A stretch of DNA of 64,000 bases, from NCBI GenBank assembly GCA_905182405.1, contig CAJJBQ010000001.1:248001-312000 (forward strand), given 5' to 3'. Under the pieces are notes generated by a model. The model was given only the letters and a program-made list of their open reading frames with translations, searched no databases and had not been told where the DNA came from. Made by a program: the position numbers and the translations under genes. Origin of the DNA: Akkermansiaceae bacterium (GTDB taxonomy: Bacteria; Verrucomicrobiota; Verrucomicrobiia; Verrucomicrobiales; Akkermansiaceae). This document shows, in pieces, positions 15,130 through 24,624 of the stretch (position 1 is the stretch's first letter; every line of letters starts with the position of its first letter).

Positions 15130-17824
15130 TTAGAGGGGGGCGAGGAGGCTTTTTAGGGACTGGGCGTCGGGAGCGCCTTGGGCGGCTCCGGAGAGGAGGG
15201 AGTCGGCGAGGTGGGCCTTTTTTTGCTGGAGCTGGTTGATGCGGTCTTCGACGGTGCCGGCGCAGATGAGTTTGTGGACGAAGACGGGTTTGTCCTGGCC
15301 GATGCGGTAGGCGCGGTCGGTCGCTTGGTTTTCGGCGGCAGGGTTCCACCAGGGGTCGTAGTGGATGACGGTGTCTGCGGCGGTGAGGTTGAGTCCGGTG
15401 CCTCCGGCTTTGAGGGAAATGAGGAAGATGGACTGGGTGCCATTTTGGAAGTCGTCGACGAGGCCGCCCCGGTCCTTGGAATTTCCGGTGAGTTTTAAGT
15501 ACGAGACTCTTCTTATTTTTAGTTCGTCCTCGATGAGGCTGAGCATGGTGGTAAATTGGGAGAAGAGGAGGACGCGGCGGCCTTCGGCGAAGAGGGTTTC
15601 GAGGAGGTCGAAGAGATACTCGAACTTGGCCGATTTCTTGGGGGCTTTTTGGGCTTCGGGAAGCTTGAGGAGGCTGGGGTGGCAGCAAATTTGGCGGAGC
15701 TTGAGGAGGGCGTCGAGGATGGCGAACTGCGATTGGTCGAGACCGCGGATGGCGATGGCTTCGCGCACTTGTTTGTCCATGGTGGCGCGGACGGTTTCGT
15801 AGAGATCGCGTTGGCCGGAGGAGAGTTCGACGGGGTGGGTGAGGATGGTTTTGGGAGGAAGCTCGGTGGCGACTTGGTCTTTGGTGCGACGTAGGATGAG
15901 GGGGCCGAGGCGGTTGCGGAGTCGGTCGCGGCGTTCTTCGTCGTCTTCTTTTTCAATGGGATTCTGGTAGACGGTTTTGAATTTGGCCTGGGAGCCGAGG
16001 AATCCAGGAATGAGGAAGCGGAAGAGGGACCAGACTTCGCTGAGGCTATTCTCGATAGGGGTGCCGGAGAGGCAGAGGCGACGTCGGGTGTTGAGTTGAC
16101 AGGCGGCTTGGGAAACTTTGGCGGAGGCGTTTTTGATGTGCTGGGCTTCGTCGAGGATGGCGAGGCGGAAGTCGTGCTTTTTGAGTTCGTCGATATCGCG
16201 CTGCAGGAGAGCGAAGCTGGTGATGATAATGTCGGCGTGGGGGATGTGGGCAAAGAGGCTGGCGTCTTTTCGGGCCCTGGAGCATGAGGGGGGTGAGCGA
16301 GGGAGTGAACTTTTTGATTTCGGCGATCCAGTTTGGAACCACGGAAGTGGGGGCGATGACGAGGACGGGTCCGGGCTCGGTGAGGCTGGTTTGGAGAATG
16401 TGGGTGAGGGTTTGGAGGGTTTTTCCGAGGCCCATGTCATCGGCGAGGATGCCATTGAGGTCGTTGAGCTTGAGGAAATTGAGCCACTCGACGCCTTCTT
16501 TTTGGTAGGTGCGGAGTTCGGCGCGGAGTCCTTCGGGTTGGCGATAGGAGGTGTCGGTTGAATCGGTCGTCGCGAGTTGGGCGCGGAGTTTGATGAGGGC
16601 GGGTGGGGGATCGATGGGTAGGGCGGCTTCCTCGACTAAGGCGGCGGCATCGAGAGGGTGAAGGTTGGGGACCTTCGGGTCGGTGAGGGCGGCGAGGTGA
16701 TGGAGGATGACGCGGAGGCGACCGGCGGGAACCTTGAGGGCTCCGCCATTGGGAAGATAGATGAGGTGTGTGTCGTCCTCTGCGAGGTTCTGGAGTTGGT
16801 CGAGGGTGTCGCCATCGAGGAGGCCGGTAAGGATGGGGAGGAGGTCAAGGCGCTTGCCGGCGAGATCGATGCCGACGGAGAGGGTGAACCAGCCGCCGGG
16901 GGCGAGTTCGAGGGAGGCCTGCATTTCGTCGTCGGAGAGGTCGTGGACGTCGTGGCCAAATTGGGGGTCGATCTCGACTTGCCAACCGGCGTCGCGAAGT
17001 TTCGGCGCAGCATTGGCACGAAACCAGGGCCAGAAGACGGCGGGGGTGGTGAGGTGGGGTTCGGGGAACCAGCAGCCTTCGGCGGAGTTCTCGGAGGATT
17101 GCTTTTTGGCGAGGGAGAGGAGGAAGCGGTAGGTTGGGTTGGTTGAGAGGGTGGTGAGGCCGAGAGAGGTGAGGAGTTCGATGGCGCGGAACTCGGCCGC
17201 TTTGTCGCGGGCGACGGGGGAGGGTTCCGAGGACTTGATGAGGGGGAATTCGTGCTCGCCGTAGTGGACGGTGGGGCGGGCGGTGAGCCAGGAGTTGCGG
17301 TTGGCTGTCTTGAGGGCCTGGAGGAGGAGTTGGACGGCGCGGCCGGTGGCGGGTTCTTCGGCAAGGGAGAGTCGGAAGACGGGGGTCAGAGGTCGGAGAT
17401 CGGAGATCGGAGTACTGACAGCTGACAGCTGAGGTCTGACTTCTGGTTCCGGGGCGGATGTTCCGCCGTCTCTTAATAAGCGGGCGAGGGTGTTGGGGCG
17501 GGAGGCACGGAAGATTGCGGCGGCGGCGTGAGGGCAGTGGGAGCCGAAGTCGCAGGTGCAGGAGGTGTCGTATTCCCAGTGGTCGCCGGATTCGGGCCAG
17601 AGGTTGATCTCGATGTCGTGGTCATCAACTTGCCCGGTCAGAATGGCTCCATCGGGGATGGTTTCGAGATTGAGGGCAGTGAGGAATTTGGGTGAGGAGA
17701 GCTTTTTTCCGTGGGCCAAGATATGTTCATCGAAGCGATGGTGCCAGTCGGCTGATTGGAAGAAGGGCTCGGGGGAGGGCACGGTTGGAGATTGAACGCT
17801 GAACGTCGAACGCTCAACGTTCAA
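15130..17824 (-). CDS. SNF2/RapA-type DNA helicase with SWIM zinc finger, apparent frameshift
   Basis: The N-terminal part (frame from 17824) has a SWIM-type zinc motif (CTCDFGSHCPHA) and, near residue 450, the helicase start LRTYQKEGVEWLNFLK with Walker A DDMGLGKTLQ and VLVIAPTSVV. The C-terminal part, in another frame, carries the DEAQH box (LAILDEAQHIKNA), CLSGTPIENS, the VLLFSQFTTM segment, SLKAGGTGLNLT and DRAYRIGQ. The frames join if one base is removed from the TTTT run at 16267-16270 (one A too many on the coding strand). This is a frameshift mutation or a sequencing error. The first codons come from a repeat, so GTG at 17782 may be the real start. Such ATPases remodel nucleoprotein or RNA polymerase complexes. 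Confidence 0.85.
17384..17444. repeat. Degenerate microsatellite inside the SNF2 coding region
   Basis: GGTCAGAGGTCGGAGATCGG, a second GGAGATCGGAG, then ACTGACAGCTGACAGCTGAG and GTCTGAC form overlapping 6-10 base near-repeats. They encode the linker SAVSTPISDLRPLTP between the SWIM region and the rest of the protein. The base pattern is unlike the flanking GC-rich coding sequence, which suggests an expanded or inserted repeat tolerated in a flexible linker. Confidence 0.55.
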
Positions 17825-17828
17825 CTTT
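17792..17828. repeat. GAACGYTSAACG-type short repeats at the SNF2 start
   Basis: TTGAACGCTGAACG, TCGAACGCTCAACG and TTCAACTTTGAA are tandem near-copies of a GAACG/CAACG unit and include the proposed ATG of the SNF2 gene. The encoded MNVERSTFSVQS has no family character, so the repeat probably lies upstream of, or replaces, the original N-terminus. Confidence 0.55.
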
Positions 17829-17926
17829 GAAGGGGTTTTGGATGGGATGAAATTTGAGGTCTGAACAGTGAAATTTGAAGGATGAGCGGTTGGGGAAAAC
17901 AGGCAGCATACCTATGCTACGGGACG

Positions 17927-17956
17927 AAAAAAGCCGAACCTTGCGGTTTGGCTTTT
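17927..17956 (-). terminator. Rho-independent terminator
   Basis: On the minus strand the sequence reads AAAAGCCAAACC, GCAA, GGTTCGGCTTTT and further T: a 12-base-pair stem (one G-U pair) with a four-base loop and a T run. It lies 40 bases after the stop of the Gfo/Idh/MocA gene and before the SNF2 gene, so it should end that transcript. Confidence 0.8.
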
Positions 17957-17995
17957 GAGGGATGGGCGACGCGACCGGAGTTCGCGGCCATGTTT

Positions 17996-19270
17996 TTAAA
18001 TTTTGTATTTGCCGGCTACTGGGGGAGGGGTGACCGGGAAGGCGCCGTCCATGGCGAGGTCGTCGGGGGCGAGGTCGTTGTTGGACTCCCAAAGCTGGTC
18101 CCAGGTGATACGTTGGCCGGAGTGGGCCGCTTCGCGTCCGAGGATGCCGAGGGCGGTGGACTTGACCATGTGGTCACCGTTGTCGGGAATCTCGCCTTTA
18201 CGGAGGGCGGCGAAGAGCTCGTTGTGGCAAACCTGATACATGTTCTGCTCCTGTCCTTTTTCGGCACGTGAGCGCCAGGTGGTCTTGCCGCTGAGGTCCA
18301 TGGCGGAACAGCGACCGGGAGCGATTACGGTGCCGCTCTCGCAGACAACGCGGTCTTTCACTTCCGAGTGGCAGCCGACAAAGTGGCGCTGGCCCACGTG
18401 AGCGGTGACTCCATTGGGATATTCGTAGGCGACGTTGTAATGGTCGTAGATATTTGAGGCATCGGTCTTTAGCGCGCGGCCTCCGTTTGCGACGGCGGCG
18501 ATTGGGGCGACATCGCCCATGGCCCAACCGACTTTATCGACGGTGTGGATGCACTGCTCGACGAGGGGGCCGGAGCTGAGCCACTCGAAGTTGAACCAGT
18601 TGCGGAGCTGCCATTCGACGTCGGGCATGCCATCAGGTTGTCCACCAGAAAGTGGCTTAACGGGGTTAGCGAGGTAGGTGCCGTAGATGGAGCGGACTTT
18701 TCCGAACTCACCGCTGAGGACCTTGGCGTAGGCCTCGCGGGTGCCGGGGTGGTAGCGCCAGCAGAAGCCGTTTTGGATGGCGAGGTTCTTGGACTTGGCC
18801 ATTTTGACGGATTCGACGACGGATTTGAGGCCGGCCATGTCTACTGCCATGGGTTTTTCGATGAAGCAGTGTTTGCCAGCGGCGACGGCGGCGCGGAAGT
18901 GCTGGGGACGGAAGCCCGGAGGGGTGGTGAGGATGACGAGATCGACTCCGGAATCGATGACGCTTTGGTAGGCTTCGAGGCCGACGAAGCGGCGCTCCGG
19001 TGAGACTTCGACTTGCTTGCCGAAGCGTTCGACGGTCTTCATGGCGTTTACAACGCCCTGGCCGAAGGCGTCGCCCACGGCCCAGAGAACGACATTGGGA
19101 TCGGCGCTGAGAGCTTGAACGACAGCACCATTTCCGCGGCCTCCACAGCCGATGAGGCCGATTTTAATTTTATCGGGAATATTTTGCGCTTTTGCGATGT
19201 GGGGAATGCCGGCTGCGATGGTGGCAGCGGCGCCTGATTTGAGGATATGACGACGATTGAGCGGGTTCAT
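17996..19270 (-). CDS. TAT-exported Gfo/Idh/MocA oxidoreductase
   Basis: 424 residues. The N-terminus NRRHILKSGAAATIAAGIPH, ending near AKAQ, is a twin-arginine signal, so the enzyme is exported with its cofactor bound. The Rossmann motif GLIGCGGRGNGAV, the EKPMAVD motif and the C-terminal HTVDKVGWAMGD segment are typical. Family members oxidise or reduce sugars and cyclitols with NAD(P), sometimes opening glycosidic bonds through 3-keto intermediates. It is divergent from the nagB operon, with 94 bases between starts, and ends at a strong terminator. Confidence 0.92.
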   Translation of the reverse strand: MNPLNRRHILKSGAAATIAAGIPHIAKAQNIPDKIKIGLIGCGGRGNGAVVQALSADPNVVLWAVGDAFGQGVVNAMKTVERFGKQVEVSPERRFVGLEAYQSVIDSGVDLVILTTPPGFRPQHFRAAVAAGKHCFIEKPMAVDMAGLKSVVESVKMAKSKNLAIQNGFCWRYHPGTREAYAKVLSGEFGKVRSIYGTYLANPVKPLSGGQPDGMPDVEWQLRNWFNFEWLSSGPLVEQCIHTVDKVGWAMGDVAPIAAVANGGRALKTDASNIYDHYNVAYEYPNGVTAHVGQRHFVGCHSEVKDRVVCESGTVIAPGRCSAMDLSGKTTWRSRAEKGQEQNMYQVCHNELFAALRKGEIPDNGDHMVKSTALGILGREAAHSGQRITWDQLWESNNDLAPDDLAMDGAFPVTPPPVAGKYKI

Positions 19271-19364
19271 AATATTAGTTTGTGAAGGGAGTCTGGTGAC
19301 TTTAATCGGAAAGGCTACGCGATTTTAAAAAAAGCTCTTTCATGGACGGATCGTTTAGGTGTAA

Positions 19365-20153
19365 ATGGATAAGTCAACGACTTTTACGATGTCCATAATT
19401 TCAAGCACGATCCTAGGTAGCCAGCAAGTTCGCGTAGGGGCAAAGCAGGAGATTTCTCTGGAAATAGCGGCGCGGATTGATGAGTTGATTCGTAAAAAGG
19501 CGGGGAAAGGTGAGGAGGTTGTGCTGGGATTGGCGACTGGGAGCAGCCCGCTTCTGATTTACGCAGAACTGGTGCGGCGGCATCGTGAAGAGGGGCTGAG
19601 CTTCGCCAATGTGGTGAGTTTTAATTTGGATGAATACGAGGGTTTGGAGCCGGATCACCCTGAGAGCTATTGGTATTTCATGCAGGAGCATCTTTTTAGC
19701 CAAGTCGACATGAGGCCGGAGGCGATTCATTTGCCCTCGGATCGAAGTGACGATGTCGAAGCCGTGGCATTGAAATATGAGAAAAAGATTGCAGCTGCGG
19801 GTGGGCTGGATTGGCAATTGTTGGGGATCGGGCGCAATGGTCATATTGGATTTAATGAGCCGGGAAGCGCCCGCGAAAGTCGCACCAGGCGGATTATTCT
19901 CAATGAAATTACGAGGAGCGATGCTGCTCCCGCCTTTGCCGGGATTGAAAATGTGCCTACTCACGCGGTGACGATGGGGGTGAGCTCAATCCTTGGGGCG
20001 AAGGAGATTTGCCTCATTGCCTGGGGCGAAGCGAAGCACGATATTGTGAGGGAAGCGATGTCCGGGCCGGTGACTTCCGCACTTCCAGCGAGTTTTTTAC
20101 AAGACCATAGCAACGTAAAGTGGTATCTCGACTGCGGCGCAGCCGGATCATGA
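19365..20153 (+). CDS. nagB: Glucosamine-6-phosphate deaminase
   Basis: 262 residues with the NagB signatures VVLGLATGSSPLLIYAEL, FNLDEYEGLEPDHPESYWYF and LLGIGRNGHIGFNEPGS. The enzyme converts glucosamine-6-phosphate to fructose-6-phosphate and ammonia. The start at 19365 is the first ATG; the ATG at 19389 (MSIISSTILGS) is an alternative that fits the family length slightly better. It heads a run of six genes overlapping by one to eight bases, which suggests that the imported sugar yields, or is sensed as, an amino sugar. Confidence 0.92.
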   Translation: MDKSTTFTMSIISSTILGSQQVRVGAKQEISLEIAARIDELIRKKAGKGEEVVLGLATGSSPLLIYAELVRRHREEGLSFANVVSFNLDEYEGLEPDHPESYWYFMQEHLFSQVDMRPEAIHLPSDRSDDVEAVALKYEKKIAAAGGLDWQLLGIGRNGHIGFNEPGSARESRTRRIILNEITRSDAAPAFAGIENVPTHAVTMGVSSILGAKEICLIAWGEAKHDIVREAMSGPVTSALPASFLQDHSNVKWYLDCGAAGS

Positions 20154-21007
20154 CTGACTCTCTTCTTCAAAAAACCAAAGCTCTGCCCCGCCCCGAGAAT
20201 TATTTCGAGGGTCTCGACTGGAGATCAGAGTTTCTTCCGAGGGACGTTCTCTGTTTTTCACGTACTTCTCAGGACCATCGGACGGATGGATGGGAAGGCA
20301 TTTCAGTAAAGACGGGTCGCTACGACCAACATGCCCGCTTCGTGCTCCTAGTGGCGCTCGAGGGAGACGGACGGGTTGGTATCGAATCGGAGGTGTGTGA
20401 TCTCAGGGTAGGTGAGGTCATTCTGCTGAAACCGCTCCAGATTCACTACTATGTCGAACTGCCGGAGAAATTTTGCTGGCTCTATGTCACCTTTGGTCTG
20501 GAGCAAAATCTGCCGGAATTTCCCAGTGGGCCACGTCCTTTTTCGGTTGCCTTAAATGGTCAATTGGAGAAATTTTTTGATCTTTACGAAAAAGAGGATG
20601 CGGTCAATGCGAGTTCGTCTTTGGGTAAAATTTTGGGTGCGGTCGCGCAGACGGCGGTGCGTCCGAACAAGGCAAAGCTATCTGAATACGGGACGCTCGT
20701 GGTGCGTGTGAAGGAGTATGTCATGGGAGATCTCAGTGGGGATCTATCGCTCGAGAAGCTGGCGCAAATCGCTGAGCTTTCTGAAAGCCATCTGCGGGCG
20801 ATTTTCCGGGAGGAGACCGGCGTGTCTCTGGGGCATTTTGTCAAATCAGTCCGTCTGGTCCGAGCCACTTATCTGATCACTGAAGGAGTTAAACTTCCTG
20901 AAGTTGCGAAGCAATCTGCTTTCAAATCCCTCACTAGTTTTACGAGGGCTTTTCGAAGAATGTATGACATGACCCCCAGCGAATTTCGCGGGAAAAAGAA
21001 ACGATGA
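20150..21007 (+). CDS. AraC-family transcriptional regulator
   Basis: 285 residues from the ATG at 20150, overlapping the nagB stop. The N-terminal half looks like an AraC cupin sensor ([20 protein letters not shown]). The C-terminal third is an AraC DNA-binding domain with two helix-turn-helices: [20 protein letters not shown] and [19 protein letters not shown], then TPSEFR. It probably controls its own operon in response to a sugar; the ligand is unknown. Confidence 0.93.
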   Translation: MTDSLLQKTKALPRPENYFEGLDWRSEFLPRDVLCFSRTSQDHRTDGWEGISVKTGRYDQHARFVLLVALEGDGRVGIESEVCDLRVGEVILLKPLQIHYYVELPEKFCWLYVTFGLEQNLPEFPSGPRPFSVALNGQLEKFFDLYEKEDAVNASSSLGKILGAVAQTAVRPNKAKLSEYGTLVVRVKEYVMGDLSGDLSLEKLAQIAELSESHLRAIFREETGVSLGHFVKSVRLVRATYLITEGVKLPEVAKQSAFKSLTSFTRAFRRMYDMTPSEFRGKKKR

Positions 21008-22374
21008 ACACAAAAACACAATCCACTTCGTCCGCAATCACCGCCAAGCTGTCGGTGATGATGTTTCTCCAGTTTTTTATCTGGGGGGCATGGTATGTAA
21101 CAGCTCCAAACTACCTGGGGTCGATCGGCTTTGGGGCCAACGACTTTTCCTGGACCTATTCCGTGGGGCCAATCGCGGGAATCATTTCGCCATTTTTTGT
21201 GGGGATGATTGCCGACAGGTTCTTTCCGGCCCAGCGGGTTTTGGCAGTCCTTCATTTGGTCGGCGGAGTGATCATGCTGATTGCTGCGGGAATGATGAAT
21301 CCCGGTGTCAATCCTACGACACTCAACTGGTTCTTCTTCGGCCACATGCTTTGCTTCTACCCGACACTGGCTCTCTCAAACTCCATCGCGATGCGTCATG
21401 TGCAGGACACTGAAAGGCAGTTTCCTCTTATTCGTGTTTTCGGGACAATCGGATGGATTGTCGCTGGCCTAAGTCTCACATTTCTTCTTTGGGATACCAA
21501 GGTGCAGATGTTCTACCTTGCAGGTGGTGCAGCGCTCCTTCTTGGAATTGTTAGCTTCTTCCTTCCATCCACACCTCCTACGAGCAGTGGGAAGGTCGGG
21601 ATTAGACAAGTCCTCGGTCTTGACGCCTTGGTCATGCTCAAGGATCGCTCGTATCTCGTCTTTCTCCTGAGCTCCACGCTGATCTGTATTCCGCTCGCCT
21701 TCTACTATCAAATCACCAGCCGGGTTGTAGAAATGGTGGGGCTACCCATCGGGCAGACGATGAGTTATGGGCAGATGTCCGAGATCTTCTTCATGCTCGT
21801 GATGCCATTTTTCTTCAAACGTCTTGGAGTCAAGTGGATGCTCGCAATTGGTATGGCTTGTTGGGTTCTCCGCTATGCCTTGTTTGCTTTCGGTGCTCCG
21901 GAGCAGGTCATCTGGATGATTCTTGTTGGCGTGATTGTCCACGGAATTTGCTACGACTTCTTTTTCGTCACGGGCCAAATTTATACCGACAAGAAGGCTC
22001 CCGAAGCGATCCGCGGACAGGCGCAGGGAATGCTCGTTCTCTTTACCTTAGGAATTGGGATGTTGATCGGTGCACAAGTTGCGGGGAAGGTTGAGCAGCA
22101 AAATTCTCCGCCGGCAGTGGCAGAATTTGGAGCGAAAGTCGCTGAGTTGGAAAGTCAGCTTAAAGAGGTCCAAGCTAAAATTGATTCTGGAGAAACCGAA
22201 GAGCTTGTCGTCCGGAAAGTTGAGCTCGAAACACAGAAAAATGAGGCTCGTATGTCACAACTGAAAGTAATGAATTGGAAGAGCCTCTGGCTTTTCCCTG
22301 CAGTCTTCGCTGCGGGTGTTCTTGGAGTCTTTCTTCTGTTGTTCCGTGATACCAGCGAGGAGGAGGCTGAGTGA
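21004..22374 (+). CDS. MFS transporter, nucleoside:H+ symporter-like
   Basis: 456 residues with about twelve membrane segments. The opening [20 protein letters not shown] and the pattern of the first half match the nucleoside:H+ symporter (NupG-like) branch of the MFS, which in Bacteroidetes and Verrucomicrobiota often sits in sugar operons. Between the last two helices there is an unusual hydrophilic coiled-coil insert of about 60 residues ([18 protein letters not shown] and on). It overlaps the regulator gene by ATGA and the next gene by four bases. Confidence 0.85.
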   Translation: MNTKTQSTSSAITAKLSVMMFLQFFIWGAWYVTAPNYLGSIGFGANDFSWTYSVGPIAGIISPFFVGMIADRFFPAQRVLAVLHLVGGVIMLIAAGMMNPGVNPTTLNWFFFGHMLCFYPTLALSNSIAMRHVQDTERQFPLIRVFGTIGWIVAGLSLTFLLWDTKVQMFYLAGGAALLLGIVSFFLPSTPPTSSGKVGIRQVLGLDALVMLKDRSYLVFLLSSTLICIPLAFYYQITSRVVEMVGLPIGQTMSYGQMSEIFFMLVMPFFFKRLGVKWMLAIGMACWVLRYALFAFGAPEQVIWMILVGVIVHGICYDFFFVTGQIYTDKKAPEAIRGQAQGMLVLFTLGIGMLIGAQVAGKVEQQNSPPAVAEFGAKVAELESQLKEVQAKIDSGETEELVVRKVELETQKNEARMSQLKVMNWKSLWLFPAVFAAGVLGVFLLLFRDTSEEEAE

Positions 22375-22562
22375 TTCTCTCTTCCGCTCCGATTCCCGAG
22401 TGGGTGCTTTTTGCCTCGCTTGCGCTGGTTGGGGCCTGCGTGATCGGTGGGATGATTCGATTTGTGCAGGCGATGAAAATCCTTCTCAAGGGTGCTCCTT
22501 CAATTGATGAGGACCTTATTTTAGAACAAGAATGCGAATCAAATAGTCAAGACGATGAGTAA
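22371..22562 (+). CDS. Small single-helix membrane protein
   Basis: 63 residues from a GTG that overlaps the transporter stop. One hydrophobic helix ([21 protein letters not shown]) is followed by a short acidic tail ([12 protein letters not shown]). No family was recognised. Because it is locked between the transporter and oxidoreductase genes by overlaps at both ends (eight bases with the latter), it is probably translated and may assist the transporter. Confidence 0.6.
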   Translation: MILSSAPIPEWVLFASLALVGACVIGGMIRFVQAMKILLKGAPSIDEDLILEQECESNSQDDE

Positions 22563-23631
22563 AACGATTAGAGTATTATGCGTGGGTGCGGGCCACATGG
22601 GCCGATCCCATGCGTTGGCCTATCACCAGATCGAGGGATTTGAAATCTGCGGAATTGTCACTCGCTCACCTGAGAGTCGTGGGGCACTCAACGAGGAGTT
22701 GGGTGGAGGCTATGCTGAATTTGGGGACTTCTATGAAGCGCTGAAAGAGACCAAGCCGGATGCGGTGAGCATTTCGACTTATCCAAATACGCATGCTGAG
22801 TTTGCGTTAGCAGCATTCGAAGCAGGTGCTGACGTCTTTATTGAAAAGCCCGTCGCGGAAACGCTCGATGAGGCGGAGCAGATCGTGGCCAAAGCCACGG
22901 AATGTGGTCGCAAGCTCGTCATCGGCTATATTCTCCGACACCACCCGAGCTGGATCAAGTTTATCGATATTGCCCAGACCCTTGGCAAACCGCTCGTGAT
23001 GCGCATGAACCTTAACCAGCAATCAGCGGGTGCGAATTGGGAGACGCACAAGCAGCTCATGTCATCGATCTCGCCGATCGTCGATTGCGGCGTTCACTAC
23101 GTCGATGTCATGTGCCAAATGACGCGCAGCAAGCCGATTCGTGTGAATGGCATAGGTGCCCGGCTGAGTGACGAACTTCCGGAAGGAAAGATCAATTACG
23201 GCCACCTGCAAGTCACCTTTGAGGACGGTAGCGTCGGTTGGTATGAAGCTGGATGGGGTCCCATGATGAGCGAGACCGCTTTTTTCGTGAAGGACGTGGT
23301 CGGGCCGAAAGGCTGTGTCACTATTTCAGCCAAGGATGCCGGAGGCGAGGGATCGTCGGCCAGTGTCGATGCTCACACGAAAACCGAGATGCTTCGTCTT
23401 CACCACAGCGCGCTCGATAGCGAAGGCAAGTTCGTGAAGGCAGATGAGTGGATCGGAACCGACGACGAGCCGGATCACGATGGTCTTTGCAAACGCGAGC
23501 AGGAATATTTTCTCAAAGCGATCAGCGAGGATATCGATCTCACCGATCACATGAACGACGCGATCAACTCGATGCGCATTGTTTTGGCCGCTGATGAAAG
23601 TTTCCGTAGCGGAAAAACCGTAGAATTATAA
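22555..23631 (+). CDS. Gfo/Idh/MocA oxidoreductase (cytosolic)
   Basis: 358 residues without a leader. The Rossmann motif CVGAGHMGRSHALAY, the STYPNTHAEFALAAFEAG segment and the catalytic-region motif VFIEKPVAETLDEAE, followed by DCGVHYVDVM, define the family. It lies one base from a DUF1080 gene. Known pairs of this type make and hydrolyse 3-keto-glycosides, so this pair may do so inside the cell with sugar delivered by the MFS protein; that assignment is inference. Confidence 0.9.
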   Translation: MSKTIRVLCVGAGHMGRSHALAYHQIEGFEICGIVTRSPESRGALNEELGGGYAEFGDFYEALKETKPDAVSISTYPNTHAEFALAAFEAGADVFIEKPVAETLDEAEQIVAKATECGRKLVIGYILRHHPSWIKFIDIAQTLGKPLVMRMNLNQQSAGANWETHKQLMSSISPIVDCGVHYVDVMCQMTRSKPIRVNGIGARLSDELPEGKINYGHLQVTFEDGSVGWYEAGWGPMMSETAFFVKDVVGPKGCVTISAKDAGGEGSSASVDAHTKTEMLRLHHSALDSEGKFVKADEWIGTDDEPDHDGLCKREQEYFLKAISEDIDLTDHMNDAINSMRIVLAADESFRSGKTVEL

Positions 23632-24257
23632 TGATGAAGACTCTAATTATTTCAATCGCGAGCATGGCAACTGCTTGTGCCGGTGAATTTGTGGACCTTT
23701 TTAATGGCAAGGATTTCACCGGTTGGGGTGCCCCGGACAAGACCGAGCGATTTGGCTATGTTGTCGAAGAGGGTGGCGTCATTGCCTCCACCCCGAAGTG
23801 CCGCTTTTTGATCACCGCAAAGGAGTATGAGAATTACGTCTTCGCGTTCGAGTTTAAGCTCACTCCCGGGGCCAACAACGGTCTGGGAATCCACTACCCC
23901 GGAAAGGGCGACGCGGCTTATGCCGGGATGGAAATCCAAATGCTCGATGGCACTCATGAAAAGTATGCCGGGAAGTTAAAGGACTACCAGTATCACGGAG
24001 GTCTCTACACGCTGAAGGCAGCCAAACAGAATCATCAGAAGCCGGTAGGCGAGTGGAACAAGCAGATTGTCACCGTGAATGGCCCCAAGATCAAAGTGGA
24101 GCTCAATGGGGTAGTGATTCTTGAGGCGAATCTCGATGAGATTAACAAGACCCACCCGAAGCATAACGGAGCGAAGCGCCGGAAAGGCCACCTCGCATTC
24201 TGCGGCCACGGAGACATCGTCCGCATGCGCAACTTAAAGATTAAGGTGCTAAAATAA
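23631..24257 (+). CDS. DUF1080 protein (3-keto-disaccharide hydrolase family)
   Basis: 208 residues. The ATG at 23631 shares one base with the preceding stop; a second ATG follows directly. A signal peptide (MKTLIISIASMATACAG) precedes FVDLFNGKDFTGWGAP, FLITAKEYENYVFAFEFKL, NNGLGIHYPGKGD and GMEIQMLD, all DUF1080 hallmarks; DIVRMRNLKIKVL closes the domain. It acts outside the cytoplasm, so the enzyme order with the cytosolic oxidoreductase is not obvious. It is the last gene of the operon. Confidence 0.88.
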   Translation: MMKTLIISIASMATACAGEFVDLFNGKDFTGWGAPDKTERFGYVVEEGGVIASTPKCRFLITAKEYENYVFAFEFKLTPGANNGLGIHYPGKGDAAYAGMEIQMLDGTHEKYAGKLKDYQYHGGLYTLKAAKQNHQKPVGEWNKQIVTVNGPKIKVELNGVVILEANLDEINKTHPKHNGAKRRKGHLAFCGHGDIVRMRNLKIKVLK

Positions 24258-24263
24258 ATGTCT

Positions 24264-24300
24264 GATCAATCCGGTTCCCAGCACCGGGTCGGAATTGATC
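24264..24300 (+). terminator. Inverted repeat after the nagB operon (possible terminator)
   Basis: GATCAATCCGG (24264-24274) and CGGAATTGATC (24290-24300) can pair with one bulged A, with a CCCAGCACCGGG mini-hairpin in the loop. It sits seven bases after the last stop codon. There is no T run, so it may be Rho-aided or simply a stabilising 3' hairpin. Confidence 0.4.
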
Positions 24301-24572
24301 CCTTGCAACCTTGGCTATTTCGGCTGGGTAAAGTGGCGCCTGTGAAATTTTTGGCTTCGGACATGGAAAGAGAAGGAACAGGGGAAGCGATCATGAATCG
24401 CTGATTGACCAGTGAACCAAGGCTCGTGCCAAGCAACGAACATAGGCTCTAGAGAGCCTTCAAGCATAACGCGCGCTCCCGTGATGGCCAGAAAATCTTT
24501 GACACTGCAGGTCGGGATATCATCGAGATCGCGGAAAAGGAAAGCCTTATGGTTGCGAGAGTCTACCGAAGT
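24301..24572. other. Non-coding interval before the EPS regulator
   Basis: No convincing gene on either strand. Some short frames look protein-like but have no start or family match. A transposase-like or repeat structure was not seen. It separates the sugar operon from the EPS control module and should contain the promoter of the regulator gene at its 3' end. Confidence 0.4.
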
Positions 24573-24598
24573 TATTGTTCATTTTAAATTGAACAATA
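24573..24598. promoter_or_regulatory. 26-bp palindrome upstream of the GbsR-type gene (putative operator)
   Basis: The core GTTCATTTTAAATTGAAC (24577-24594) is extended by TATT and AATA arms into a near-perfect palindrome. The same 18-base core recurs exactly at 25685-25702, ahead of the EPS operon. It ends 26 bases before the regulator start, where an operator would overlap the promoter. The extra half-site-like ATTGTTC lies at about 24613-24619. Confidence 0.75.
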
Positions 24599-24624
24599 TT
24601 TAGCCCTCTGTCATTGTTCCACAG

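Noticed and set aside
15519..17364. Several long Ser/Pro-rich ORFs in other frames of the SNF2 gene
   Set aside because: High GC content removes stops in all frames; only the two joined minus-strand frames carry helicase motifs.
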